NCBI GenBank assembly: GCA_963930775.1
Contig: OZ005696.1
Coordinates: 4,464,001 to 4,528,000, forward strand
Reading direction: 5' to 3'
DNA: 64,000 nucleotides
Origin: Cliona cf. orientalis
Taxonomy: Eukaryota > Porifera > Demospongiae > Clionaida > Clionaidae
The notes below the pieces were generated by a model, which saw nothing but the letters and a program-made list of their open reading frames with translations, was not told where the DNA came from and ran no database searches. A program made the translations under genes and the position numbers. Numbering within the stretch: the first letter of the stretch is position 1; the number at the start of each line of letters is the position of its first letter. This document shows, piece after piece, positions 53,791 to 63,010 of the stretch.

Positions 53791-54610
53791 GAAAACCAAG
53801 AGTTGAGCCATAGAGCTAGGGATAGGCAAAAGCTCTCAAATAGCTTAGTTTTAACTAGAGCTCTGTAGAGCACATACCCCGCGCGCAAGCAACACTATCA
53901 TGACTATGCGGCAATTTTATGACTTGACGACCATTTCCAGCATTGAGCTTGAGCATGCGAAGTCACGATCACATCAGCATACTAAAGAAGTGGGTGTGGT
54001 CGATAAACCACAGGCATGCTGAACAGAAAATGCACTATTTGTAGCACTAGTAACGCTTTTTGAGCAATTCGAAGCGCGTACAAACCAGTTTTTTTTTCAC
54101 CAATATCTACTGATTGGTTGTGCTTACAGCGCGCATAGCACAGATGGCACGCCTACAACACAAACCGTTATACTCCTTGCGCATGCGCGCGGGGTAACAA
54201 GTGGATTGCAGGGAGAGAATGAGCTAAGTGCGTGAGAAACAAATGAGTTGGGTCTTATATTATTATTATTATACTTGCATTAAACAATAGGCTACGAGAG
54301 GACGCAAAGGAAGAACAAGTATCAAGCGTCATAAATATACGCGCGTGTGATTGCGTCATAACCATGCGCCAATAATCTGATTTCGAGTAAGTATAATAAC
54401 TTACATTGTAATTATTATTAACAGTACAGTGGCTACAGAGCGCGCGTGGTATGTGAGCTCTATTAGTTATAATAGTAATAATAATTAAATTACAGCGGTG
54501 GGCGGTCTGACTGAAAACCGCGAAGCCTAACATGTCGGGAGGTTGCTGGAAATTCGAAAATAATATTACCATTCAGAAGCATTCGGACATCACACAAACA
54601 AATCGTAGAG
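53791..54610. other. Intergenic, no gene recognised
   Basis: It contains a CTCCTTGCGCATGCGCGCGG tract at 54172 similar to the ends of the AACCCTCGGCGC repeat. The last 100 bp before ATG 54611 are the presumed leader of the next gene. Confidence 0.35.
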
Positions 54611-54907
54611 ATGAGTAAAACCTATCTGATTGTATTAATGTTGGCAATATTCAGTGTGAGTGCCAGTCTAGCTGCGTACTCTGACTATGAACAGCGAAAT
54701 AATGTTGTCGCAAGCGATGAAGTAATCGCTGCTTACTTCAAGAAGAAATTTGAAACAGAAGATATTAAACCAGCAATGGTGATGAAGTACTTGGTAAAGC
54801 TGATGGGGTCCAAGAAGAAAGGTGGTGATGAAACAAGTGAGTACTGTACTACATCACTTCAGTGTAGTAATATTTACTCCAAAAATATTGAGTGTAACAC
54901 TCACTGA
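54611..54907 (+). CDS. Small secreted peptide, first exon or complete
   Basis: From ATG 54611 the protein begins MSKTYLIVLMLAIFSVSASL, a clear signal peptide with probable cleavage after SLAA near residue 22. The mature part is charged (SDYEQRNNVVASDEVIAAYF, KKKFETED, then KKKGGDET). The frame runs to 98 residues with three cysteines at the end. However, a strong GTGAGTAC donor follows DET at about 54838, so the last 20 residues may be intron and the gene may continue elsewhere. It resembles short invertebrate secreted precursors (neuropeptide-, defence- or matrix-type), but I recognise no family. Initiation context (GTAGAGATGAG) is acceptable. Confidence 0.5.
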   Translation: MSKTYLIVLMLAIFSVSASLAAYSDYEQRNNVVASDEVIAAYFKKKFETEDIKPAMVMKYLVKLMGSKKKGGDETSEYCTTSLQCSNIYSKNIECNTH

Positions 54908-55530
54908 TTAGTAAATGAGTAAAAACCTGCACTTACTAACTGAAATAAAATTCAGTATCATTTCACAAGCTTTGCCTTTAATATATCCAGGCCCTTTTTT
55001 GAGGAAAGGTCCTTAGGAAGGAAAGGGCTTGGTACGCGCAGTGCATGCAGTGCCACTGCATCGCTTGCCCATTAATACTAGGGACACACACAAGTAATGG
55101 AATTCAGGGGGGAGTACAGGGGGCATTTGCCCCCCCCCCCTCCTTTTCCCAAAGAGATAAGAGGTGCTTTTTCACTGTCTTCAACCGTTTAATCTTTTAT
55201 CATACCTTTGTGAAATCTGCCAATTTTTATGCTGACAACAGACAGACAAACCCCTTGCTGCGCATGCATACATGCAGGGTAAAGATAGGCACAAACAAGA
55301 ACAAAAAACAATTAAAAATTGAAGCTATAAGGCCATGGTAATAAAATAACTGGTTTCTCAGACACATAGAAGCTTTCATTGCATGCGGGAGGGCAACGAT
55401 TTACTTTTTTTTTTTGTGCCATAGGATCAATAAATTATCAACTGCATGCACAAAAAAGTTCATGATCTCATCATAGCCTTACCAGACTGAGTATCAGTCG
55501 AAATTACTTTCTCCGGAACCTTATGGACGC
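54908..55530. other. Possible intron or intergenic sequence
   Basis: It holds a C-run MITE-like tract at 55105-55145 (GGAATTCAGGGGGGAGT) without a partner end. Nothing else was identified. Confidence 0.35.
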
Positions 55531-55883
55531 CAGTGGCGTCCCCAGGATTTAAGGGAGGGGGGTGCTAAGACATTTGCGCGCAAAGTGCGCGTGCAAAAAT
55601 TTTAGCCACGCCCCCAAAACGTTGACCACACCCCTAATTAAACGCGTTCTTGAAGGTAGCTGGCTGACAAAGAAGGCTGTTTCAGGCCAAATCGCGACGA
55701 GAAACTGCAGTTTTGGGAGCAAATTTAGAGGCCAGTAAGTTTATTGTTGGTAGTAGCTTCCAGTCATCGATTATCAGTAACAATATTTGTCACGGAGCTA
55801 CTGAACTGGCTGTTGTGCCAGCATGGTGCCAGAGCTGATGGGGGTGCTCCAGCACCCTGAGCACCCCCCTGGGTACGCCACTG
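55531..55883. mobile_element. hAT-like MITE, CAGTGGCGTCCCC ends, 5-bp TSD GACGC
   Basis: CAGTGGCG at the left and GGGTACGCCACTG at the right, with GACGC repeated at 55526-55530 and 55884-55888. The interior carries GCGCGCAAAGTGCGCG and AAAATTTTAGCCACGCCC, shared with 57834 and 62125. Confidence 0.8.
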
Positions 55884-56098
55884 GACGCTTCTTTTAGTCT
55901 ATCACCGGTACAAACATCGTAGCTAGCTAACAACTAGACTAGCAGCTAGCAATTATTGGCTACTTCTTGGACACACGAGGTCATACAATCACGTGATCAT
56001 TTTGACCTTTGACCTAAAAATTAAAAAAAAAATGAGCTGAAAGTCAAAAGGAGGATGCGGGCGGGTGTGAGAAACCGGTGATTTTATTACTGTGGCCT

Positions 56099-56295
56099 AA
56101 AGTAGTGGTGGCAATTACAAAAATATCCGTAATAGTGTAGTGATGGAAAATTAATACTAGGAGACATTTGTACTAGTGATAGAGAATTAATACTAGGAGA
56201 CATCCATACTAGTGATGTACGGATGTCTCCTAGTATTAATTTTCCATCACTTTCACTCTTGTTTTAGTGCTTTTTGTTACTGCCACCACTACTTT
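56099..56295. mobile_element. Foldback MITE, AAAGTAGTGGTGGCA ends
   Basis: The ends are AAAGTAGTGGTGGCAATTAC and the inverse TGCCACCACTACTTT. Inside, a 41-bp unit with TAATACTAGGAGACAT is present twice directly and once inverted, so the element forms a strong hairpin. Confidence 0.75.
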
Positions 56296-56457
56296 GATAA
56301 TTGTTGATATTATACTATACAATGAAGAATATTTTTCAGACAATCATTTTTCTTGTATACATGTAGTTCGTGTCATTACATGAGGGCATGGATATGCTTC
56401 TTGGATGCGCCCAGTTACTATGAACGCGCAGCACAGGCGGAGAGAAAGTCCGCACTA

Positions 56458-56826
56458 CAAGGCTCAGGATTGGTCAGAACTGTGGGGCCATGTTCACAAA
56501 AACGCGTGGCCTTATGCCTTGGGCCATAGCTACAGCTAGAGAGCATTGTTGAGCGATCGGTGCAAAAGCACCATGCATTTCGAGAGGCCTGGTAAGCAGG
56601 TGCTGGCACTAGCCACCGAGCCTCGAGCAAAGCGAGAGACGAGGTCTGTTCTTTGTCATACCTGTCAGTAGTCCAGTAGCAACGTTCAAGCAGAGTGAGA
56701 ATGTCGCTATTGCACACTTAGTTGGAGCTACTTGCTATGAGGGGTGTGGCCTCTGCAACTGCTTCCATCTATGCATGCGCACGGTACTAATGGACAGTCT
56801 TCCCCAGGCAGGATACTGTTTACGTC
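56458..56826 (+). repeat. Repeat family A, copy 3 (left part)
   Basis: Continues after the insertion at 56827-57766 as 57767-57833 and, after a second insertion, at 58192-58210. Confidence 0.65.
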
Positions 56827-57766
56827 CAGTCTACACTAAGACCTCCCGTTTAATGGCAAAACGGAAATGATGTTTTGCTGCGTATGATTACGCACGCGCG
56901 CGTACGTATTACGCGGGTACACGCAATAATCTCATATACGTCCGCATATCTATCCGTGTACCGCGCCCTACCCAGGACAGAATGAATTTTTCTCGTTTTC
57001 GAAGGCTCGTTTCTCGAAGCGCCTCGAGCGGTTCTGTTCCACGCTACTGCTATACACTGCCACTATGATATAGACATCGAGGATGCCTCGTTTTTGGTTC
57101 TGGAACGAGAGTTACTGATTTGCCCCCAATTCAAAGTTCCATTCAGCCAGAAAAGATCGAAAAATGGACGAGCGAGTTGAAGTATCACGAAGAAAGTACT
57201 CTAGACGAAGAGTTGGTAGCTATAACCTAGCTAGTTTAGTAGCTAAAGTTTAGTGTTTTCTTTGGTTGACAGTCTAGTTAACTACTACTAAGAAAATAGA
57301 ACAGACTAAAGTGATAAATTATTTTCTATCTTCAAAGAGCGCTTGTGGTGGCAGAGTGGTCCTGGAAGACTCGGGATTCAGCGGAATAACTGCTCTGGTA
57401 CTTACCTATTTGTGGACCAAGTCCCCTAGCGCTGTTTTGATAGTTACTGATTTGCCCCCAATTCAAAGATGCCCTCAGCCATACGCAGCCGAAATCTTTG
57501 TCATCTCTACATCGGTCATCTCGGCATGCTTAGTCTTGTTCTTGGTATCAGTGTGAAGCTTAGCTATTCCTCTTTTCAATGGTACTTGAGATAGAACGAT
57601 AGCTATCTCACACTAGAAGATACAGTTGTACATAGACATGCACTATTTTTGACCCCACATGCATGGCAAGCATATCATTAACCCCCATAGGCGCCATGCA
57701 AACCGCACGTTGACATTAAAATGTATTGTACGTATATGGACTTCTGGTGGTCTTTGGTGTAGACTG
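56827..57766 (+). mobile_element. TIR element carrying a methyltransferase-like gene fragment
   Basis: The left end CAGTCTACACTAAGACCTCC and the right end GGTCTTTGGTGTAGACTG are inverted matches. CGTC flanks both sides (56823-56826, 57767-57770). Repeat family A is interrupted exactly here. The cargo is described at 57082-57556. Confidence 0.6.
57082..57556 (+). pseudogene. Methyltransferase-like fragment (METTL/FAM86-style motifs)
   Basis: Two stretches contain the same phrase. At about 57090-57220 one frame reads LVFGSGTRVTDLPPIQSS with KIEKWTSELKYHEESTLDEE. At 57343-57556, after an acceptor-like TATCTTCAAAG, the frame reads GGRVVLEDSGFSGITALVL, then VLIVTDLPPIQ and a hydrophobic tail ending LFLVSV. 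'VVLExxSGxSGI' and 'VTDLP' resemble motif I and the post-I strand of lysine methyltransferases of the METTL21/FAM86 group. The domain is incomplete and the motif I Gly residues are partly changed. It is probably a captured, decayed host-gene fragment. Confidence 0.35.
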
Positions 57767-57833
57767 CGTCTCTGTTTTGTGAGCATGTACTGTTAATAGA
57801 TGATCATGCTAGCCACATTATCCCATGATTGTG

Positions 57834-58186
57834 CATAGGCGACGGAAGAAAGTGCTGTTTGGGGGGGCAGATAATCATTCATTGCGCGCAAAGCGCGCGC
57901 GAAATTTTTGGACCACGCCCACTTAATTGAAGTTTAAAGGTCACTCGTGGATTGTTATGGTGCTATTGCTGTCTAGAAGAAAGAAACGATGGAAAATTGG
58001 CACAGTGATTGACTTTTGAGGCTATTCTAGGCAGCTTTTACTGTATCTTTGTGTATCTATCATGAAAAGAGATAAGTCTGGCTGATTTGTGACCTCATTA
58101 GGCCCTGGATTTTGGGGGGCAACTGCCCCCCCCCTGCCCCCCCCTGCCCCCCCCCCCCCCCCCCCCCCCCGGTTCCGCCGCCTATG
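57834..58186. mobile_element. MITE with CATAGGCGACGG ends, 5-bp TSD TTGTG/TTATG
   Basis: CATAGGCGACGG and the inverse CCGCCGCCTATG bound it. TTGTG (57829-57833) and TTATG (58187-58191) differ by one base. The copy of repeat family A at about 45690 shows the uninterrupted site (ATGATTGTGACATTAAAC). A run of about 27 C is inside. Confidence 0.8.
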
Positions 58187-58340
58187 TTATGACATTAAAC
58201 ATACTTGTATTTGCAATAATTAGTCATTCTAAGTTGGTTCCATAGGGCTTCAGATTCAGTCAGCAAATCCGGATAGCTACAGCCAAACAGTATGTCACGA
58301 GCATTATTTAGAACACCTGTCAGTGAACAGTTCATATACA

Positions 58341-58790
58341 GTAGGAGACTAAAAAAATGGTGACGTTTTTGTTCCGTTCCGCCCTGTCGAGACGGAACTA
58401 AAACAGCTGTTCCCCATGCACAAGAATGGAAATGGGAGGGGCGGAGGCCGACACAACGGAAAATGCAGTCGACTATTCCAATCGTAGCTAGCACGAAAAT
58501 GACGCCTCAAGAGCCTAAGAAAGCCAAAAGAAGCATCGCTCTATCCAAGCGATCGCATTTGGAGGCGATCAGAGTCGATTGGCAACGCGAGATCGATCAA
58601 TCGTCGATAGCAGACTTCGAACCCAGTCGAGCCTCGATCGCAGAACTCGCTCATAGTCGAAAAGCGGCAGTAGTGAACTTCCCCTGAACAATTTAGAAGA
58701 CCATAGCAGTATGAAACTATCAATTCTAGTTGGTGAGTCGACAAGCTGGCCTTCCCTTTTTTGCACGTCGAAAGACCACACCCAATAGTC
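58341..58790 (+). repeat. Repeat family C, best-preserved copy
   Basis: It begins CAGTAGGAGACTAAAAAAAT and contains the intact small ORF at 58499-58687. Its right end is cut by the TAGGGATG MITE near 58814. Confidence 0.65.
58499..58687 (+). CDS. 62-residue ORF conserved among family C repeats
   Basis: The small basic protein runs MTPQEPKKAKRSIALSKRSH, then EAIRVDWQREIDQSSIADFE, then PSRASIAELAHSRKAAVVNF and P, stop. An in-frame ATG at 58463 gives 12 more residues. A clearly related frame occurs at 10403-10585 and damaged versions at 7482 and about 8395. Differences among copies are often silent or conservative, which suggests a past coding function, for example a transposon-encoded DNA-binding peptide or the first exon of its transposase. 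I recognise no known family. Confidence 0.4.
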   Translation: MTPQEPKKAKRSIALSKRSHLEAIRVDWQREIDQSSIADFEPSRASIAELAHSRKAAVVNFP

Positions 58791-58813
58791 AGTTTTGATT
58801 CAGTTGCATTATT

Positions 58814-58925
58814 TTTGCACCCTTAAAAAAGCAAGCGTAGGGATGTATAGCAGATGCTTATGCCTTACAAATCTTGTTTGTGTACTTTTTGACCCTGCCA
58901 TCCCTACTTCATTCTTTAATTTTGT
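58814..58925. mobile_element. MITE with TAGGGATG ends, short copy
   Basis: GCAAGCGTAGGGATGTATAG at the left and CCTGCCATCCCTACTTCATT at the right are the same ends as 19014-19260, with less internal sequence. Confidence 0.55.
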
Positions 58926-58959
58926 TGTTTCTATACTTGTTATTATTTGGCACTTAGTT

Positions 58960-59298
58960 ATGCGCATGAGCAAAAAGCGTTATTCACATGCGTTATGCAT
59001 TGAGCAGGCACTGTTGGTAGGTATGGCTATAGTGGCCAACAAAAAGGCAGTATTTGCGATGCTCATGGACCTGTCCCTCAATTTGAAGCACACTGAAGCC
59101 AGTTTTTCACTGAATTCGATTGATTCATTGCCTACATCTCGAGATAGATGTATGGTGATTTTGTGCTCAGAGAACATGACTGATTACTTCACCCACTGCA
59201 CATATGCACAAGAAAAGTATTTTTGTAGTCTGGAAGAGACACTTGAGATGTACAATCTACCACTCATTGATATGATTAGCTCAATAGGAAGACAGTGA
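58960..59298 (+). CDS. Hypothetical 112-residue ORF
   Basis: ATG 58960 opens a frame reading MRMSKKRYSHALCIEQALLV and ending MISSIGRQ. The middle has several Cys (MVILCSENM, HCTYAQEKYFCSLEE). No intron signals or domain were recognised. It lies outside the flanking MITEs, so it might be a real exon, but a chance frame is about as likely. Confidence 0.2.
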   Translation: MRMSKKRYSHALCIEQALLVGMAIVANKKAVFAMLMDLSLNLKHTEASFSLNSIDSLPTSRDRCMVILCSENMTDYFTHCTYAQEKYFCSLEETLEMYNLPLIDMISSIGRQ

Positions 59299-59862
59299 GA
59301 GGTGGGGAAATGCTGTTAACTTAAACATACATTGCGTCGATCTAGAATGTTTGTGTCATGTGCGGCCGTTGTTGGCGTACATTGACATTACCTTATAGAA
59401 GGTTAAGAAATCTCATATTGACCTATTTGTAGGCCTGTGCAGAGAACTATGCTATGCTAATGATTATACTAGGCAGTCTTACTGCATTGATTGTATGGGT
59501 GGAGCAAATGGTTGCCAAGTGAGCAGCGTAAAGTACCAATAATGGCTGCACTCCTACTACTTTGAATTAAAATCGATACAGTGATTGCATGGCAGGCATT
59601 TGTATACAGCGACAATCGTATTGTATTTCTGAATGTCAAGGAAGAAGCTTGAGTTAATTAGATAGTAAACAGCATTGGCTCAGTATTTCTCGACGTCTAG
59701 CATTGACTTGATCAACAGTGATGGTATGAACTGTACATTCTTGAGCCTTTATGGCAGCACTGTAGTTGCTATAGTCGGCAGATGTGCTATCAGGACCACA
59801 TACCCCATTGTACAAGTCGGTTATATCACTCAGTTTGGTCCACCGAGTCCGGATTGCACTTA
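59299..59862. other. Intergenic, no gene recognised
   Basis: No repeat family or coding frame that I can support. Confidence 0.35.
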
Positions 59863-60314
59863 CCGTATAGCGGGAAATTTTCGTATGGTGCTAATTTTCG
59901 TATATTTCGTATGCTCCATCCCTTATGCGAAAATTTGAACGCACGAAATTTTTTTCCTTTCGTGCGTGACCTTTGACCTATACGCCTACCACAACCACAA
60001 GCTGTCGCTAGCGGCAGGTGCTAAATGCAAGGCTAACTCACTGAACGATGTCTCTTTATCGATTCTTTACCAAGGCGTTGAAACGAAGTGACCCTTCTGA
60101 TCCCAGTGGACCGCTATCGGCGTTGATTACGATCAAGGAAGCCAGTGATGCTAGCGTTACCGTGTACCGCATGTAAGTGCGAGCGCTACCAGCTGCGCAT
60201 GCGCGCAATCTTCCACAGCAAGCATACGAAATTAAAAAATACGAAAATTTATTCTAAGGGTGTTTTGGCCAATCATACGAAAATTAGCACCAACGAAAAT
60301 TTCCCGCTATACGG
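59863..60314 (+). mobile_element. TA-type element, CCGTATAGCGGGAAA ends
   Basis: A 452-bp element with CCGTATAGCGGGAAATTTTC and its inverse GAAAATTTCCCGCTATACGG, flanked by TA (59861-59862, 60315-60316). It carries an exon-like ORF at 60048-60172. Other single ends are near 585-605 and at 23402. Confidence 0.85.
60048..60172 (+). CDS. Exon-like start of a transposase-type protein inside a MITE
   Basis: ATG 60048 starts MSLYRFFTKALKRSDPSDPS and continues GPLSALITIKEASDA to VYR, followed by a perfect GTAAGT donor at 60173. 'MSxxRFFxK...LPDPxGPLS' is a common opening of Tigger/pogo-type proteins in marine invertebrates, as far as I recall. That would fit the TA-flanked element carrying it. It is probably a leftover first exon. 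Confidence 0.4.
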
Positions 60315-61269
60315 TATATGATTTCAAAAATGTCACTCGATCTCAGCTATCAAAGCACCACAGGCAAGCCTCTTCAGTTTTTATCACATTACTTACCTGC
60401 TATACCAAGTGTACAATGCCCTGCAACACTCTATCTTGCCTGAATGGATCTGTCCCATAAAAAATTGTGCACCTGCTTTAACCGATTATGGGCGAGGTTT
60501 ATGGGGTCAGTTGACCTTTGAACTCTGAAATTTATTATGCATGAAAAAAGCATCTAGTTGACAAGCTTATTGCATGTAGCTAAGTGACAGGCCTTAGCTA
60601 CCTATAAAGGCTTTGTTAACAACTACATAAGTTGCTAGGAGCCACACGTTCTGTTAGTTAGCAATAAACATCGGGCCTAAACACTGTAGTAGCATCAAAA
60701 AGCTTAAAAATTACTTACCTCCTTGATGGCTGCCGTGTTCAACTCTGCTATTCGCGTTCAAGGTCAACTTTACAAAGCGACCACTCGTAGGTAGTCACCA
60801 TCAATTGCTTTAGCTATAGACCCAGCGCCGTGGCTGTAGCTCTGTTGGTTCAACGATAAGAGCCTCGAACTTTCACCTGGGTCGATTGTAATGGCAATCG
60901 ATCCGCACATTTAACAGTCACGGTCACACCCACTTAATTACTATCGGCGCCTCCTGAAGCCATAACTGACTAGCGGCGGTCAGCTGCTAACCACAAACCG
61001 GATGTAGGGAGTTGTACCTTAGCACTATGAACGAATAACATAACGCAAAGAAAGCAGCTTTGACACATATTTGCATCTATCAGCCTTAACATGCATTGCG
61101 TATATGGTGCAATTTTGCACCTATCATCAGCCCTAATCAGTTAATTGAACTCCACTGTCGCAGTTGTGGCCCCATTTCCCTATACCACTCGAACAATGTC
61201 AATCAGCCCACTCTCTGGATATGTCAAACTGACAACCTAAGTTAGCATCAGACATACTGTGTGGATGTA
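60315..61269. other. Intergenic, one shared tract
   Basis: 60925-60992 matches 21550-21620 (CACCCACTTAATTACTATCG...). A tRNA-like GTGGCTGTAGCTCTGTTGGT at 60831 lacks a B box and is not called. No gene was seen. Confidence 0.4.
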
Positions 61270-62730
61270 ATGTTGCTACACACAACTTGGTAGTCTGTCT
61301 TGGCGGATGACTGGATGATGAGGGATGTAGCGGGTTGCTCTGAGTCGTCAACTTGTTCAACGATTCCTTTGCTCAATTGTTCCTTTATTGTGGCATCACA
61401 ATCTCAGAGTGTGGACAGTGCTGCTCGAGATGGTGCAATAATCCAAACAATCTTTTCTTGCTGAGTTGATAGTTGTCGGGAAGGGCAGGATGTGTCTCCT
61501 TCCAAGGTTGGCACACACCATGTACACTTATCAGCTTATCAAGACAATGGATTGGGCCACACTACACACTCATCGTGGCAATGGCAGTAGGGCCACTGTC
61601 TCCTCGCACTACCTCACCAGTGGCAATCTTCCAATAGTGATCCAAACTGATAAGCATGTCGACTTTTACTTCTGTGTGTCACTTGTGGAAATCTGCAAGG
61701 TTCAAATGTGCCAAATGATCGTAAATCATTTGGCAGAGCGCGACAGGCTGATGAGATAAATTGAAGGTACTAAGAAGAAAGGAAATTCGATGTTGGTGCT
61801 ATCAATGGTCTGTATACCAATTCTCACAATATCACACACTCGCTCGTCTTCTTGCTCTGATCCAAAGATCTTGATCATCAACTTTTTCTGCTGGGGAGGG
61901 ATAAGGTATTTTTAACTCTATTAATGATATATACATATGTAGGAGCATTGGCTTCCACCATCCATGAGTACTCTGACCTCCACCATCAACTGTGGGGTCG
62001 TTGGGCTGTAGACGTAGGTGCAAGCAGTTTGGAGCAAAACTGCCATTGTGTCATTGTAGCATAAGGTTGTTGTAGTCACTGGTGTGAATGAGCTGGTTGG
62101 CGGATTAATTCAGACAGTAGTGAGCAGTGGCGGATCCAGGATTTCTAGAAGGGGGGGTTGTAGTACAGTCTTGCACGCAAAGCGCGCGCAAAATTTTAGA
62201 AGCCACGCCCATTTGTGGCAAAACCACGCCCATTTCAATTGTTTTTGAGACAAACACCAGTCCTACCAGTCCAATTGATCTGTTTTCGAACGAATTTCCT
62301 TTTAAAGCATTCTAAGGTGAGCCATAGCAGCAGTTTTCTTAGATCTATAGCCAGAAAGGGGGGTTCCATTTAGTTTATCATCAGTACTTCTTAGTGTTAG
62401 ATGCAGCCCAAAGGGGGCGGGGTACACTTGCACCCCGCTTACCCCCGCTGGATCCGCCACTGGTGAGTCATTTGAAAGATTCGGAGCTTGTGATGCAGGA
62501 GGGCGATTTGCAGTAGGACCAGTTGTTGATGGGTTGTCTTTCCTCGGATTTCTTGGTGAGACCTTAGAGCAGACACTGGAGTGATGCCTGCAACCACACT
62601 TACGACATTGATATGAGGAACGATAGTCTTTGCTGACACGATACTTTTTCAAGCAAATATGTGACAGGATCTGAGAAAACCTGCCATATTTATCAATCCA
62701 TGAAAGTTTAGTTAGCTGTATATTTCGATA
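61270..62730 (-). pseudogene. BEL/Pao-type LTR retrotransposon relic (gag end and protease)
   Basis: On the minus strand, 62652-62475 encodes a zinc-knuckle-like block (YQCRKCGCRHHSSVC) and a Pro/Thr linker, the end of a gag-type region. Past the MITE at 62125-62462 the frame resumes with an aspartic-protease-like part: VLLQTACTYVYSP, then VRVLMDGGSQCSYI, where DGGS replaces the usual DSG/DTG. About 100 bp later come IKIFGSEQED and DIVRIGIQTIDS blocks, followed by frameshifted remains to about 61270. These motifs match BEL/Pao polyprotein order. Stops and shifts make it dead, and no reverse transcriptase or LTR is visible. Confidence 0.65.
62125..62462. mobile_element. hAT-like MITE, CAGTGGCGGATCC ends, TSD GTGAG
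   Basis: CAGTGGCGGATCCAGG and the inverse 'CTGGATCCGCCACTG' bound 338 bp, with GTGAG at 62120-62124 and 62463-62467. It interrupts the BEL/Pao frame, which continues on both sides. The interior resembles 10886-11225. Confidence 0.9.
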
Positions 62731-62926
62731 GCTGAATCATAGGGCTAACCTGCCTCCAAGTCAAAAACACATCGCGTGCTTGGCTGTGGAGCTAGAGCGC
62801 TTTGTTTGCAATCACGCCACACCCCAATAATCGATCTAAAGGCATTCCTATGCACGTGTATAGCGTATTCGTGTACTATGCATCACTCAGAAATCAATTA
62901 AATGGCCATGGGCGGAGCCATTCAAA

Positions 62927-63010
62927 ATGAACGTAAAGATCAAGCAAGGGTCGGATTTCGTCGTTGGCAACAGGCGCCGATTATTCTTCGATGCCCAAGA
63001 AGCTATAAAG
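62927..63010 (+). CDS. Candidate first exon of a gene leaving the window
   Basis: From ATG 62927, 28 codons read MNVKIKQGSDFVVGNRRRLF and end FDAQEAIK, followed by a GTGAAC donor at 63011. The stretch is not part of any repeat I found. No downstream exon was recognised before 64000. A chance frame is possible. Confidence 0.3.

Noticed and set aside
60831..60908. tRNA-like sequence starting GTGGCTGTAGCTCTGTTGGT
   Set aside because: No B box of the GGTTCRANTCC type and no closing acceptor stem.
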